64,000 nt of DNA from Prosthecobacter vanneervenii (lineage in GTDB: Bacteria; Verrucomicrobiota; Verrucomicrobiia; Verrucomicrobiales; Verrucomicrobiaceae), in NCBI RefSeq assembly GCF_014203095.1, contig NZ_JACHIG010000003.1, positions 1-64,000 of the forward strand, written 5' to 3'. Within the stretch, counting starts at the first letter, position 1. Each line of letters starts with the position of its first letter. The translations under genes were made by a program, and so were the position numbers. The notes under the pieces are model-generated. The model had not been told where the DNA came from. It ran no database searches and saw only the letters and a program-made list of their open reading frames with translations. This document shows, piece after piece, positions 52,773 to 61,102 of the stretch.

Positions 52773-53488
52773 ACCTGGGCCTCCGTCTTTGCCAGCACCC
52801 GCAGCAGATGCAGGAGCTCTGCATCCACTTCTTCCGGCTCTGCCACGGTCTGCGCCACCTCCACGCGCAGCAGTTCTGCCAGTCGCCGGCGCGCACGGTG
52901 CTGCTCCACGGCAAAGGTGCCACGCGCCACTCCCAGCATCTCCGCCGCAGCCATGCCATCACCATGCTCCGGCTGCATCAGCACCGGTTTCAGCGCTTCA
53001 AAAAGCTCCGCTTTGCCTCGCTTTGCATAGCTATGCCTCATTGCGCTCAGCGCACGCTCCATGACGGTGACGGCCCACTGCTCGTCATAATGGATGGCGG
53101 GTTCATCACTGGCCGGCAGTTCGGGCGCGCCTTCGTCATCCAGTGCCAGAGGTTCCAGACCGCCGCCCCGCCGCTGCGCCGCACGGTCTCGCCGCCAGTG
53201 CAGCACATGATAACGAACGGCGGATTTTAAATACGAGCGCAGCGTCCCGCGTGCCTGCTCCGCACGCTGAAATCCCTCACGCCTCAAAAAGATGCTGAAA
53301 AAATCCTGCGCCACATCCTCCGCCTCGTCAAATCCGCAGCCCAGCGCACGGATGTAGCCCACCACTGGCTGCCAGTAAATGGAGCACAGCTGGTCCAGCG
53401 CGGCATGCGCCGTGGGCTCGTCCCTCGTACGCAGCACCTTGCTCCACATCGTGGCGGGAAAGGGTCGGGCGGCGGAGACGGCGGACAT
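52769..53488 (-). CDS. ECF-type sigma-70 family RNA polymerase sigma factor
   Basis: A 239-residue sigma factor with region 2 (DEPTAHAALDQLCSIYWQPVVGYIRA, then DEAEDVAQDFFSIFLRR) and region 4 helix-turn-helix (AAEMLGVARGTFAVEQHRARRRLAELL). The start at 53488 (MSAVSAARPFPATMW) removes a leading stretch not belonging to the fold; an ATG at 53509 is also possible. Its stop overlaps the start of the kinase-FGE gene (ATGA), so the kinase probably controls or serves this sigma factor in place of a classical anti-sigma factor, as seen in planctomycete-type ECF groups. The regulon is unknown. Confidence 0.85.
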   Translation of the reverse strand: MSAVSAARPFPATMWSKVLRTRDEPTAHAALDQLCSIYWQPVVGYIRALGCGFDEAEDVAQDFFSIFLRREGFQRAEQARGTLRSYLKSAVRYHVLHWRRDRAAQRRGGGLEPLALDDEGAPELPASDEPAIHYDEQWAVTVMERALSAMRHSYAKRGKAELFEALKPVLMQPEHGDGMAAAEMLGVARGTFAVEQHRARRRLAELLRVEVAQTVAEPEEVDAELLHLLRVLAKTEAQV

Positions 53489-53604
53489 GCGGCAGATTCT
53501 CACTGACACCCACCACGCCGGTTTTGTCGAATCTATCTTTTCACCACACTGTAATCTTCAAGTCCAAACAGGCCATCTGAGAGGTGAACCACCCGCCAAT
53601 TCAG

Positions 53605-56196
53605 ATGAAAAACTCCTGCCTTGCCCTGCTCGCCGTTGTTTCCGCCGCTGTCACATTACCCGCTTACGCCACCGGCCAGCAGGCCCGGTTTGCGCTCGCC
53701 GTTCATTCCGAGACCGCCGGTGGCGGCACCAATGGCATTCCGGCCACGCCCAATTTTACCAGCCTCGGCACCACCAAGGTCACCTACCTTCAGTGGCGCG
53801 AGGCGCTGATCAATTTTGCCAAACAATGCCAGGCACGCAGCCTGCCGTGGCAGTTCCAGAGCGACTACAACTTCCTCGAAGGCGTGCGCCGTTTCGAAGT
53901 CTTCGGTGGTGCCAGCTTTGATTCCACCATCATGAACGGCACCTTTTCCGACAGCTCTCTCTCCACCTTCACCTACACTGGTGCAAGCACCACCACGGAC
54001 ACCGGTGGAAAAAACGTCATTAAATACCTGCATGAAACCCTCGGCGTAAACCTCGATCCGCATTCGCACGAGTCGAATCCAAACTACAACTACGCCGACA
54101 TCGCCTGGCTCATCGACGTCGGCTGTGACACCGATGTCACGCTCGTCGTCGGCGGCCATGTTTATGTCCCCACCGCATCCAACTACCAGAACTGGCCCAA
54201 GTTCATCGGAGACCTCGACAGCAATGGCATCAATGACGGGCTCCTCGCCGCTTCTCACTCGGGCTATCGTTGGAAGCCTCACCTGCTCATGGGCGGTGGC
54301 GGCGCAACTCACAAGGACGACCCACACGTCGCCGGACTCTGGCGTCCCCAGGATGCAAACAACTATCTGGTCGATTCCGCCAGCGGGCAGATCGCAGCCA
54401 TCGGCACCTGGGAGCAGGAATTTTTTGAAACTGACCGCCTGCTGCGCTCCCTGGAGGACAACTCCCTCCCGCACAACAACAAGCTCTGGACCTTTGGGCG
54501 TGTCATGAACCACCGCGACTTTGTGCAAAGCGGCTACCTCACCACCACCGCACCAGCCATTTTGGACACCATCCAAAAGTGGCGTGATGCCGGACGCTTG
54601 CAGGTGAAAACCTTTGAGGACATTTACACGGAGTGGAATGCTTCCCCGTACAGCGCACAGTCCGGCCTTTATCTGCGCCCCGAAGACAACATCAGCTTTT
54701 CCCTGAACTGGCAGGACTTCTGTTACACCGCTCAAAGCTGCACCGAACTGCGCACCCTGCTCAATCACCACGAGGCGCTGCAAGTTCCTGTGGATGTCTT
54801 TCTCACCACCTGGCAGACGGACATCCTCGAAGCTCAGGCACCTGAGTTGCTCGGGCGCCTGCTCTCCAGCCGCTGGGTCAACACGGCGTACCACATCCGT
54901 GCGCCCAAGCCCTACGCTTATGACAGCACTCAGACCGTCGTGTGGCGCAGCTATACCAGCAGTGACGTGACGAGCTACGAAAGCTCGCAGCTCAACATGG
55001 TGACGGGCCAGCCAAACACCGGTGTCAGCGGCGGCTTTGCCAAGCTCACCTCCCTGTATGGCAGCACACCACGCTTTGTCGGGCCAAACTCCTCCGACGC
55101 GAACTCCAAAAACACCGTCTATCCCTACTTTTACAATTCGGGCGTGCGCATGATCGTGCAGCATGACAGCAACTCAGCCGTGAATTTCGGCGCAACGGCA
55201 TCCGTCACCGGAGGCGGCACGCTCAATGTCCGCCCTGAGAGCTTTGACTGGCGTTTGATCGAGACCTTCGACCCGTCCAAAGTTACCCAGCCCGTGGCCA
55301 GCTCCTTGGATGACTCCCTGACGAATGCACACGCTGCCAGCGGCGCCATCTCACCATACTTCGTCGGCGTGAAGCTGCATGACAACGACCTCTTCGCCAG
55401 TGAATCCGCCTGGGTCTCCATTTATTCCAACTCACGCCGCACACCCAATTGGGATCCTTACAATACCTCCCTCTGGGCTTCACAGCTCACAAGTACCGAG
55501 TCCAACCGCCGTCGCAGCTTCTACGCGGGCATCGTCAACAGCGCAGCCGCCAGGCGCACTACGCTAAACCTCATGGATGGCCGCGACATCCTCTCCATGA
55601 TCGGCGAAGATGCCGCGCGTCCCATTGGGCTCAGTGTTACTGAGGTGCCCGGCGGCACCGCCATCGGCACGGTGCTGGCGGAAATCACGGGCGGGGGAAC
55701 GGAAAGCGGACTGCGCTGCACCTATGCGCTCGTCGGCGGCACCGGCTCCGATGACAACTCCGACTTCAGCATCAACGGGTCCTACCTGGTGCAAGCCGCC
55801 ACACTCGACCGCACGACAAAAGCCGTCCGCCATCTCCGCCTCCGCTGGACTGATGGCGGCGGCGCCACGGGCCAGCGTGCTCTCACCCTGGTGCTCGGGA
55901 CAACGGACGATGATGGCGACGGCCAAACCAACGAAAGCGAGCTCTACGCCGGTACCGCGCCTCAGGACTCATCCTCATGCGTGCGGGTAACCTCCACCCA
56001 GCTTTCCGGCAGTCAGATCACTCTTGGCTGGAACAGTGTCGTCGGCAAAAGCTACCACATTGAAAGCTCGGCCGATCTCACAGCCTGGCAGGCCGTTCCC
56101 AGCTCCAGCACAGGAGCAGTTCCCTCCACCACCACCAGCATGACTCTCACCGGCCTCTCCACCACACGGCTTTTCTTCCGAGTGGTCGTGGAGTAA
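53605..56196 (+). CDS. Large secreted protein, deacetylase-like with YxxESSxDLxxW-type C-terminal domain
   Basis: A 863-residue exported protein. The start at 53605 gives a proper signal peptide (ending LPAYATG); an upstream GTG at 53584 is less likely. The N-terminal ~480 residues look like a polysaccharide-deacetylase-type (NodB-like) barrel with DPHSHESNPNYNYADIAWLIDVG, but metal ligands are not certain. A middle beta-sandwich region and a Ca-binding DDDGDGQTNESELYAGT loop (thrombospondin-type) precede a C-terminal ~90-residue domain with SYHIESSADLTAWQAV, a pattern widespread in verrucomicrobial secreted proteins and possibly a sorting or anchoring tail. Function unknown. Confidence 0.7.
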   Translation: MKNSCLALLAVVSAAVTLPAYATGQQARFALAVHSETAGGGTNGIPATPNFTSLGTTKVTYLQWREALINFAKQCQARSLPWQFQSDYNFLEGVRRFEVFGGASFDSTIMNGTFSDSSLSTFTYTGASTTTDTGGKNVIKYLHETLGVNLDPHSHESNPNYNYADIAWLIDVGCDTDVTLVVGGHVYVPTASNYQNWPKFIGDLDSNGINDGLLAASHSGYRWKPHLLMGGGGATHKDDPHVAGLWRPQDANNYLVDSASGQIAAIGTWEQEFFETDRLLRSLEDNSLPHNNKLWTFGRVMNHRDFVQSGYLTTTAPAILDTIQKWRDAGRLQVKTFEDIYTEWNASPYSAQSGLYLRPEDNISFSLNWQDFCYTAQSCTELRTLLNHHEALQVPVDVFLTTWQTDILEAQAPELLGRLLSSRWVNTAYHIRAPKPYAYDSTQTVVWRSYTSSDVTSYESSQLNMVTGQPNTGVSGGFAKLTSLYGSTPRFVGPNSSDANSKNTVYPYFYNSGVRMIVQHDSNSAVNFGATASVTGGGTLNVRPESFDWRLIETFDPSKVTQPVASSLDDSLTNAHAASGAISPYFVGVKLHDNDLFASESAWVSIYSNSRRTPNWDPYNTSLWASQLTSTESNRRRSFYAGIVNSAAARRTTLNLMDGRDILSMIGEDAARPIGLSVTEVPGGTAIGTVLAEITGGGTESGLRCTYALVGGTGSDDNSDFSINGSYLVQAATLDRTTKAVRHLRLRWTDGGGATGQRALTLVLGTTDDDGDGQTNESELYAGTAPQDSSSCVRVTSTQLSGSQITLGWNSVVGKSYHIESSADLTAWQAVPSSSTGAVPSTTTSMTLTGLSTTRLFFRVVVE

Positions 56197-56227
56197 GCCC
56201 TGTCAACCGCTCACGGTTGGCGCAAAC

Positions 56228-57598
56228 TCACGCCGCCACCAGATCGTAGCCGCGCCATTCCTTGACGGTCACTTCCGCAAAGCTGCCCACCGGGAGCTTC
56301 TTGTTCACGAACACTGTGGTGTCGATGTCCGGGGCATCCATCTCACTGCGGGCCACGCCGGGCTCCTCTACCAGCACACGCATCTTGCGCCCCACCAGGG
56401 TGGTGTTGAAGGATTCCACGCTGCGCTGGATTGCGCGCATGGCCTCGTTCCAGCGGGCTTTGCGGGTCATGTGGTGCAGCTGGTCCTCCATCTTGGCGGC
56501 ACGAGTACCTTCCTCACGGGAGTAGTTGAAGACGCCGGCACGTTCAAATTTGGTATCCTCGATGAACTGCAGCAGCTCATTAAAATCAGCTTCCGTTTCT
56601 CCTGGGAAGCCCACGATGAAGGTGGTGCGGATGGCGATGCCGGGGATGCCTGCGCGGATGCGCTTGATCAGATCTCGGATGTACGCGCCGTCGGTCTCGC
56701 GCTTCATCAGGTCCAGCATGTGGTCGCTGATGTGCTGCAGCGGCATGTCGATATAACGCGCCACCTTGGGGCTCTCGGCGATCGCCTGAATGAGGTCATC
56801 ACTCCAGTGCGCGGGATGCGTGTAAAGCAGGCGGATCCAGAAGTCCCCCTCGATCTTGTTCAGCTCACGGATGAGGGTGGAAAGGGACTCACCCTTGCTG
56901 GAGTCCACACCGCTGCGCGGCTTCGGGCGCTCTTCCGTCCACTTGTCCATGCCAAAGTAGGTCGTGTCTTGGGAGATGAGATTGATCTCCTTCACCCCGG
57001 CGGCCACGAGCTGGCGCGCCTCCTTGACGATGCTCTCCTGAGAGCGGCTGCGGTGACGGCCGCGAATACGTGGAATGATGCAGAAAGAGCAGGGATGATT
57101 GCACCCCTCGGCGATCTTGATGTACGCCATGTGCTGCGGCGTCAGGCGGAAGCGCGGCGTGTCGTAGTCCGGGATATACTGCGGCTGCTTCGTGACGAGA
57201 TTTTCCTGCTCGTGCTCCTTGGTGCCCACAAGTTTCTCGATGATCGGTGCCACTTGCGTGATCTGGTCCAGGCCGATGAAGGCGTCCACCTCAGGCATGA
57301 GACCCGGCAGTTCCGTCGAAAACCGCTGCGAAAGACAGCCTGCCACAATGATCTTCTGGCGGGCGCGCTTCTTGGATCCGGCACGACCGTCCACAGCGTC
57401 GTGCACCGCACCCACGCTCTCCTTCTTGGCCATGTCAATGAACGAGCAGGTGTTCACGATGAGCACATCCGCGAGATCAGGCTCAGGCGTCATGACCATG
57501 CCAGCCTGCTGGAGGTGGCCGATCATGATTTCCGAGTCGATGAGATTCTTCGCGCAACCGAGGGAGACGAGGCCGACTTTGATCATGGGGGCTGGCAT
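56228..57598 (-). CDS. rimO: Ribosomal protein S12 methylthiotransferase RimO
   Basis: A 456-residue radical SAM enzyme that methylthiolates Asp of ribosomal protein S12. N-terminal MTTase domain Cys motifs (SLGCAKNLIDSE, NTCSFID, GCLSQRF) bind the auxiliary cluster. The radical SAM motif EGCNHPCSFCIIPRIRGRHRS (about residue 165) has the canonical CxxxCxxC. The C-terminal TRAM-type domain follows. Length is normal. It lies between a secreted protein gene (convergent) and the hybrid kinase on the same strand, 86 bp downstream of it; a functional link is not suggested. Confidence 0.95.
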   Translation of the reverse strand: MPAPMIKVGLVSLGCAKNLIDSEIMIGHLQQAGMVMTPEPDLADVLIVNTCSFIDMAKKESVGAVHDAVDGRAGSKKRARQKIIVAGCLSQRFSTELPGLMPEVDAFIGLDQITQVAPIIEKLVGTKEHEQENLVTKQPQYIPDYDTPRFRLTPQHMAYIKIAEGCNHPCSFCIIPRIRGRHRSRSQESIVKEARQLVAAGVKEINLISQDTTYFGMDKWTEERPKPRSGVDSSKGESLSTLIRELNKIEGDFWIRLLYTHPAHWSDDLIQAIAESPKVARYIDMPLQHISDHMLDLMKRETDGAYIRDLIKRIRAGIPGIAIRTTFIVGFPGETEADFNELLQFIEDTKFERAGVFNYSREEGTRAAKMEDQLHHMTRKARWNEAMRAIQRSVESFNTTLVGRKMRVLVEEPGVARSEMDAPDIDTTVFVNKKLPVGSFAEVTVKEWRGYDLVAA

Positions 57599-57684
57599 CT
57601 TAGCGCCTTTACGGGCTGCGGAAAGGAGAAAGATGATCTGCGACTCCGGTGCTGGCCAGGCTCAGGGCCTGGTCAGGGCTGGCC

Positions 57685-59703
57685 TCAGGCCATGAGGGCG
57701 GGGGGCTGGGCCTGCTGCATGGCTCGGTTGAGGGAGAGGTCAAAGATGGCCCCTTCGCCCTTGGGCTTCTGCACGGCCTTGGCCAGCGCCTTGCTCAGAC
57801 CGTCCAGCGAGTAGGGCTTGAGCATGATGTCCACCGGCGGGGTGCGCCCTTGGCTAAGGATCGTGAATTCGTCAGGGTCGATGACAAATCCGCTGCAAAC
57901 CACCACGGGCACGTCATTGCCCACGGCGCGCAGCTCCTTGAAGGTGTCACGTCCGGAAAGCTTGGGCATGTAGATGTCCAGCAGCACGGCATCGACCTTC
58001 TCCTGGGTGCGCAGCAGGATGTCCAGGGCCTGCTGGCCGTCTGCGGCTTCCAGCACACGATAGCCGAGGAAGCCCAGCATATTTGTGGCGATGGAGCGCA
58101 CCGGAGCTTCGTCATCCACCACCAGAATGGTGGTCTGGCCCCCGATCGGAGCATTGATGGCAGGCCCGTTGTCGATCGGCGGAGCCTCGTCTTCCACCTT
58201 GTCAGGATTGAGCAGGCGGGGCAGGAACACACGAAACTCGCTGCCACGGCCCACCTCGCTGTCAAACTCGATCCAGCCGCCGTGCTCACGCACAATGTCC
58301 TGAGCAGTTGAAAGCCCGAGACCCGTGCCTTTGGTGGCGGCCTTGGTGGTGAAGAAGGGCTCAAAGATGCGTGAGCGATGCTCTTCGGAGATGCCGTGTC
58401 CGTTGTCGCGCACCACCAGCATCACAAAGTCGGCGGTGTCGCTGCTCTCGCCCGCTTTCGCCGGAAGGCGGTGGGTGACGTTCTCGACAGCGATCTCGAT
58501 CACCCCCTTGTCAGAAGGCAGGGCATCGCGGGCATTCAAGCATAGATTCAGCATCACCTGCTCGATCTGGGTGGCATCTCCGGTGGCGTAGGAGGCATCC
58601 ATGCCCCCGCGCATCTGGATGGTAACGCGCGGATCCACGCTGTGCTTCAGAAGGTTCTGCACATCGGCCAGCAGGCGCTTCAGGTTCATGGTCTTGCGCA
58701 CGGAAACACCCGTGCTGCGGCGTGAGTAGCCAAGGAGAGACTTCACCAGTTCCGCCGCACGCGTGGTGGCATGGCTGGCGTTCTGCAGCTTGTCACGCAC
58801 TCCAGCCTGATTGGAGGCAGGCGTCAGTTCAGCCAGAGTGAGGTTCCCCCGTATGGCGGTCAGCAGATTGTTAAAGTCATGCGCGATGCCTCCGGCCAGT
58901 TGCCCGATGGTGCCCATCTTCTGTGATTCACGGAGCTGGTTCTCCAGCACACGCATTTCGGAGCGGTCTTTGACGATCCAGATGCGGCCGATCACCTCCC
59001 CCGCTTCGGTGCGCATTGGGTTTGAGCGCAGGGAGAAAACCCTGTTGTCATGAGACACGAGCGGCGGCGTCTCGTCCTGCCCTTCGAGTTTGGTGGAGCA
59101 TTTATCGATCCAGGCGGTGATGACCGCCTTTTCCTCAAAACGGTCAATGAGCGCATTGAGCACCCGGGCGGAGTCGCGTCCTGCGATCTCCTCCACTGGC
59201 TTGCCGAGGAAGTCGTCCAGCTTGGCATTGGAGGCGATGATGGCCCCCTGCGCATCGACGACGAGCACCCCTTCATCACTGGCGGCAAAGAGCCCCTGCA
59301 GGGCGGTGAAGGCCTCGCGCAGCAGGCGCTCGGCATTGAGGAGACGCTGGGCTGTCTGGCAGGCATGCTGCTCAGCGGCATTGAGCGCCTGACGCTGCTT
59401 GGCAAAGATCATGTTAATGTCACAGCGAAGCTTCCAGAAGTCGGCAGGCAGCCATTCGGCAGACTGGGCATCCGGTGGCACGCCACGGAGAACAGCCGTC
59501 GTTCCGCGCATGACAGCAGTGGTCGGCTTGAGCAGCCATCCAGCCACGAGATAGGCTGCCAGAAACACTCCTCCACCAAGCAGCACACCCGTAATGCCAA
59601 AGAACCATTCAAGCGGCTGTCCCATCATGCGGGCAGCGCCCATGGCTGGTAGAAAGCCGAACAGCCAGAGCGGAAACAGGATGCGTAGTCTCAGGGAGTT
59701 CAT
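57685..59703 (-). CDS. Hybrid sensor histidine kinase/response regulator
   Basis: A 672-residue membrane-anchored signalling protein. Two N-terminal hydrophobic helices (about 7-60) precede a coiled region, a PAS domain (about 130-235, [24 protein letters not shown]), the dimerisation domain with phospho-acceptor His in GGIAHDFNN (about residue 275), a HATPase domain ([41 protein letters not shown]) and a C-terminal receiver with Asp in [11 protein letters not shown] (about 574). It has no output domain; the phosphate must pass to a separate regulator, not visible here. A small helical protein gene lies 36 bp upstream. Confidence 0.93.
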   Translation of the reverse strand: MNSLRLRILFPLWLFGFLPAMGAARMMGQPLEWFFGITGVLLGGGVFLAAYLVAGWLLKPTTAVMRGTTAVLRGVPPDAQSAEWLPADFWKLRCDINMIFAKQRQALNAAEQHACQTAQRLLNAERLLREAFTALQGLFAASDEGVLVVDAQGAIIASNAKLDDFLGKPVEEIAGRDSARVLNALIDRFEEKAVITAWIDKCSTKLEGQDETPPLVSHDNRVFSLRSNPMRTEAGEVIGRIWIVKDRSEMRVLENQLRESQKMGTIGQLAGGIAHDFNNLLTAIRGNLTLAELTPASNQAGVRDKLQNASHATTRAAELVKSLLGYSRRSTGVSVRKTMNLKRLLADVQNLLKHSVDPRVTIQMRGGMDASYATGDATQIEQVMLNLCLNARDALPSDKGVIEIAVENVTHRLPAKAGESSDTADFVMLVVRDNGHGISEEHRSRIFEPFFTTKAATKGTGLGLSTAQDIVREHGGWIEFDSEVGRGSEFRVFLPRLLNPDKVEDEAPPIDNGPAINAPIGGQTTILVVDDEAPVRSIATNMLGFLGYRVLEAADGQQALDILLRTQEKVDAVLLDIYMPKLSGRDTFKELRAVGNDVPVVVCSGFVIDPDEFTILSQGRTPPVDIMLKPYSLDGLSKALAKAVQKPKGEGAIFDLSLNRAMQQAQPPALMA

Positions 59704-59739
59704 AGAGGGCAGGTGCGGATGGTTGGTATGAGAAAGAGG

Positions 59740-60333
59740 TTAAATGTCCGGATGTGATGGCGCGGAGTGGGAACGCTGGATGATCTGGTGCATGCAGTGC
59801 TCCACCGCCGCGTTGAGATGCTTTTCCAACCACGTTTCGACTTCAGCACGCAAGGTGGCCACGCCCGCCTGCATCGACTGGCTGACTGAGGGAATGCGCT
59901 GCTCCAGCCTGTCCAGCCTGTCGCTCAAAGCGCTTACATTCATCGCGATGCCAAAGATGTCGTTCCTCAGCTGGTCGATCTGGGCGGCAATATCAGCCCC
60001 AACTGCGGCGGACCTGGAGGAGGCTGGCAGGTTGGAAGCTGCCACCGTCTGCGCCATATCAGCAGCCTCCGGCTCAGAGGCAAACGCTTGGTTCGCCGCG
60101 AACAAATGAGTGTCTCTGGGATGCACCGGAATCGGGCGTGGGGCCGCTGGCAGCGGAAAAGGATTCCCCGCAGTGCCCGGAAGTGGCTCTGTGCTGACAA
60201 AACCAGGAGCCTGATTCATCAATTTCTCCGGCGCAGCCGCTGCCATTGACTCCATAGGGCATTCGCCCTCAGGGTTTTGGCGTTGTGTAGAGAATGAGAA
60301 TGGTAAAGGCATGCTTGGAATCAGGCAGTCCAT
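59740..60333 (-). CDS. Small hypothetical protein with a coiled-coil C-terminus
   Basis: A 197-residue protein with a low-complexity Pro/Ala-rich first half (residues 1-105) and a helical second half (about 110-185, QIDQLRNDIFGIAMNVSALSDRLDRLEQRI) predicted to form a coiled coil. There is no signal peptide or membrane helix. It ends 36 bp before the hybrid histidine kinase on the same strand, suggesting co-transcription and perhaps an accessory role. An in-frame ATG at 60255 is an alternative start. No known domain. Confidence 0.6.
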   Translation of the reverse strand: MDCLIPSMPLPFSFSTQRQNPEGECPMESMAAAAPEKLMNQAPGFVSTEPLPGTAGNPFPLPAAPRPIPVHPRDTHLFAANQAFASEPEAADMAQTVAASNLPASSRSAAVGADIAAQIDQLRNDIFGIAMNVSALSDRLDRLEQRIPSVSQSMQAGVATLRAEVETWLEKHLNAAVEHCMHQIIQRSHSAPSHPDI

Positions 60334-60611
60334 GGAATTTTATCAATATTAACAATAAAATCCATAATTATTTTGAACAAAATTGGCTGCTGCCTTGGTT
60401 TGTCTTGCAAATTCTTCTTCAATACCGCCTCGGTATCGGAGGCAGCAAGACAATCCCATTTCACTGATTATCAGAATATTAAATCGGGTAAAGGTTAGCT
60501 TTATGCGATATTTTTTCAGCCCCATCGCTTGAAATGCCTGATAAAGCCCCTGCTTCTTCAAAAAAAAGCACTGCCTTGCACGATCCATAGCCTCGGCTAA
60601 CCTCCCTCCAC

Positions 60612-61091
60612 ATGGACGAACGTATCACTCAACGCTTGGAAGCGCATCTGGCCAGCCAGGGGCTGCGCCGCACCAAGCAACGGGATGTCATCGTCGAGGC
60701 AGCCTTCGCCTCCGATGAGCACTTCAAGGCGGAAGAGCTGCTGGAAAAAGCCCGCAAGCTCGACAACACCGTCTCTCGAGCCACCGTTTACCGCACCCTG
60801 ACCCTCCTGGTGGAGTGCGGCCTTCTGCGCGAGGTCGATCTAGGCCGTGACCAGACTTACTACGACCCCAACTTCCTCGACAAGCCCCAGCACAATCACC
60901 TGATCTGCCTGGATTGTGACCGCGTGGTGGAGTTTGAGGACGACCACACCGCCCTGCTGCACGACTGCATCACCCGCAGGCTGGGTTTCCAGCCTAGCAT
61001 GAAAAGCATGCGCATCGAAGCCCATTGCGATGAGCTCCTTCGCCTGGGAAAATGCAGCTACCGCGATGCCAAGCTCGCGGCAGCCGTTTAA
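60612..61091 (+). CDS. Fur-family metalloregulator
   Basis: A 159-residue repressor with a Fur-type winged helix (GLRRTKQRDVIVEAAF, then SRATVYRTLTLLVECGLL) and the metal-binding half HNHLICLDCDRVVEFEDDHTALLH. The paired Cys at CLDC is present but the C-terminal partner Cys pair is reduced (isolated Cys in AHCDELLRLGKC). Of the two paralogues it is the closer to canonical ferric uptake regulators by motif. It is preceded by an AT-rich 278-bp region and is convergent with the NagB fusion gene. The target metal is not certain; Fur is most likely. Confidence 0.88.
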   Translation: MDERITQRLEAHLASQGLRRTKQRDVIVEAAFASDEHFKAEELLEKARKLDNTVSRATVYRTLTLLVECGLLREVDLGRDQTYYDPNFLDKPQHNHLICLDCDRVVEFEDDHTALLHDCITRRLGFQPSMKSMRIEAHCDELLRLGKCSYRDAKLAAAV

Positions 61092-61102
61092 AAATCAACA
61101 GA

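Noticed and set aside
60349..60588. 79-codon minus-strand frame upstream of the second Fur gene
   Set aside because: It lies in an AT-rich promoter zone, has no ribosome-binding site or recognisable domain, and its translation looks random.
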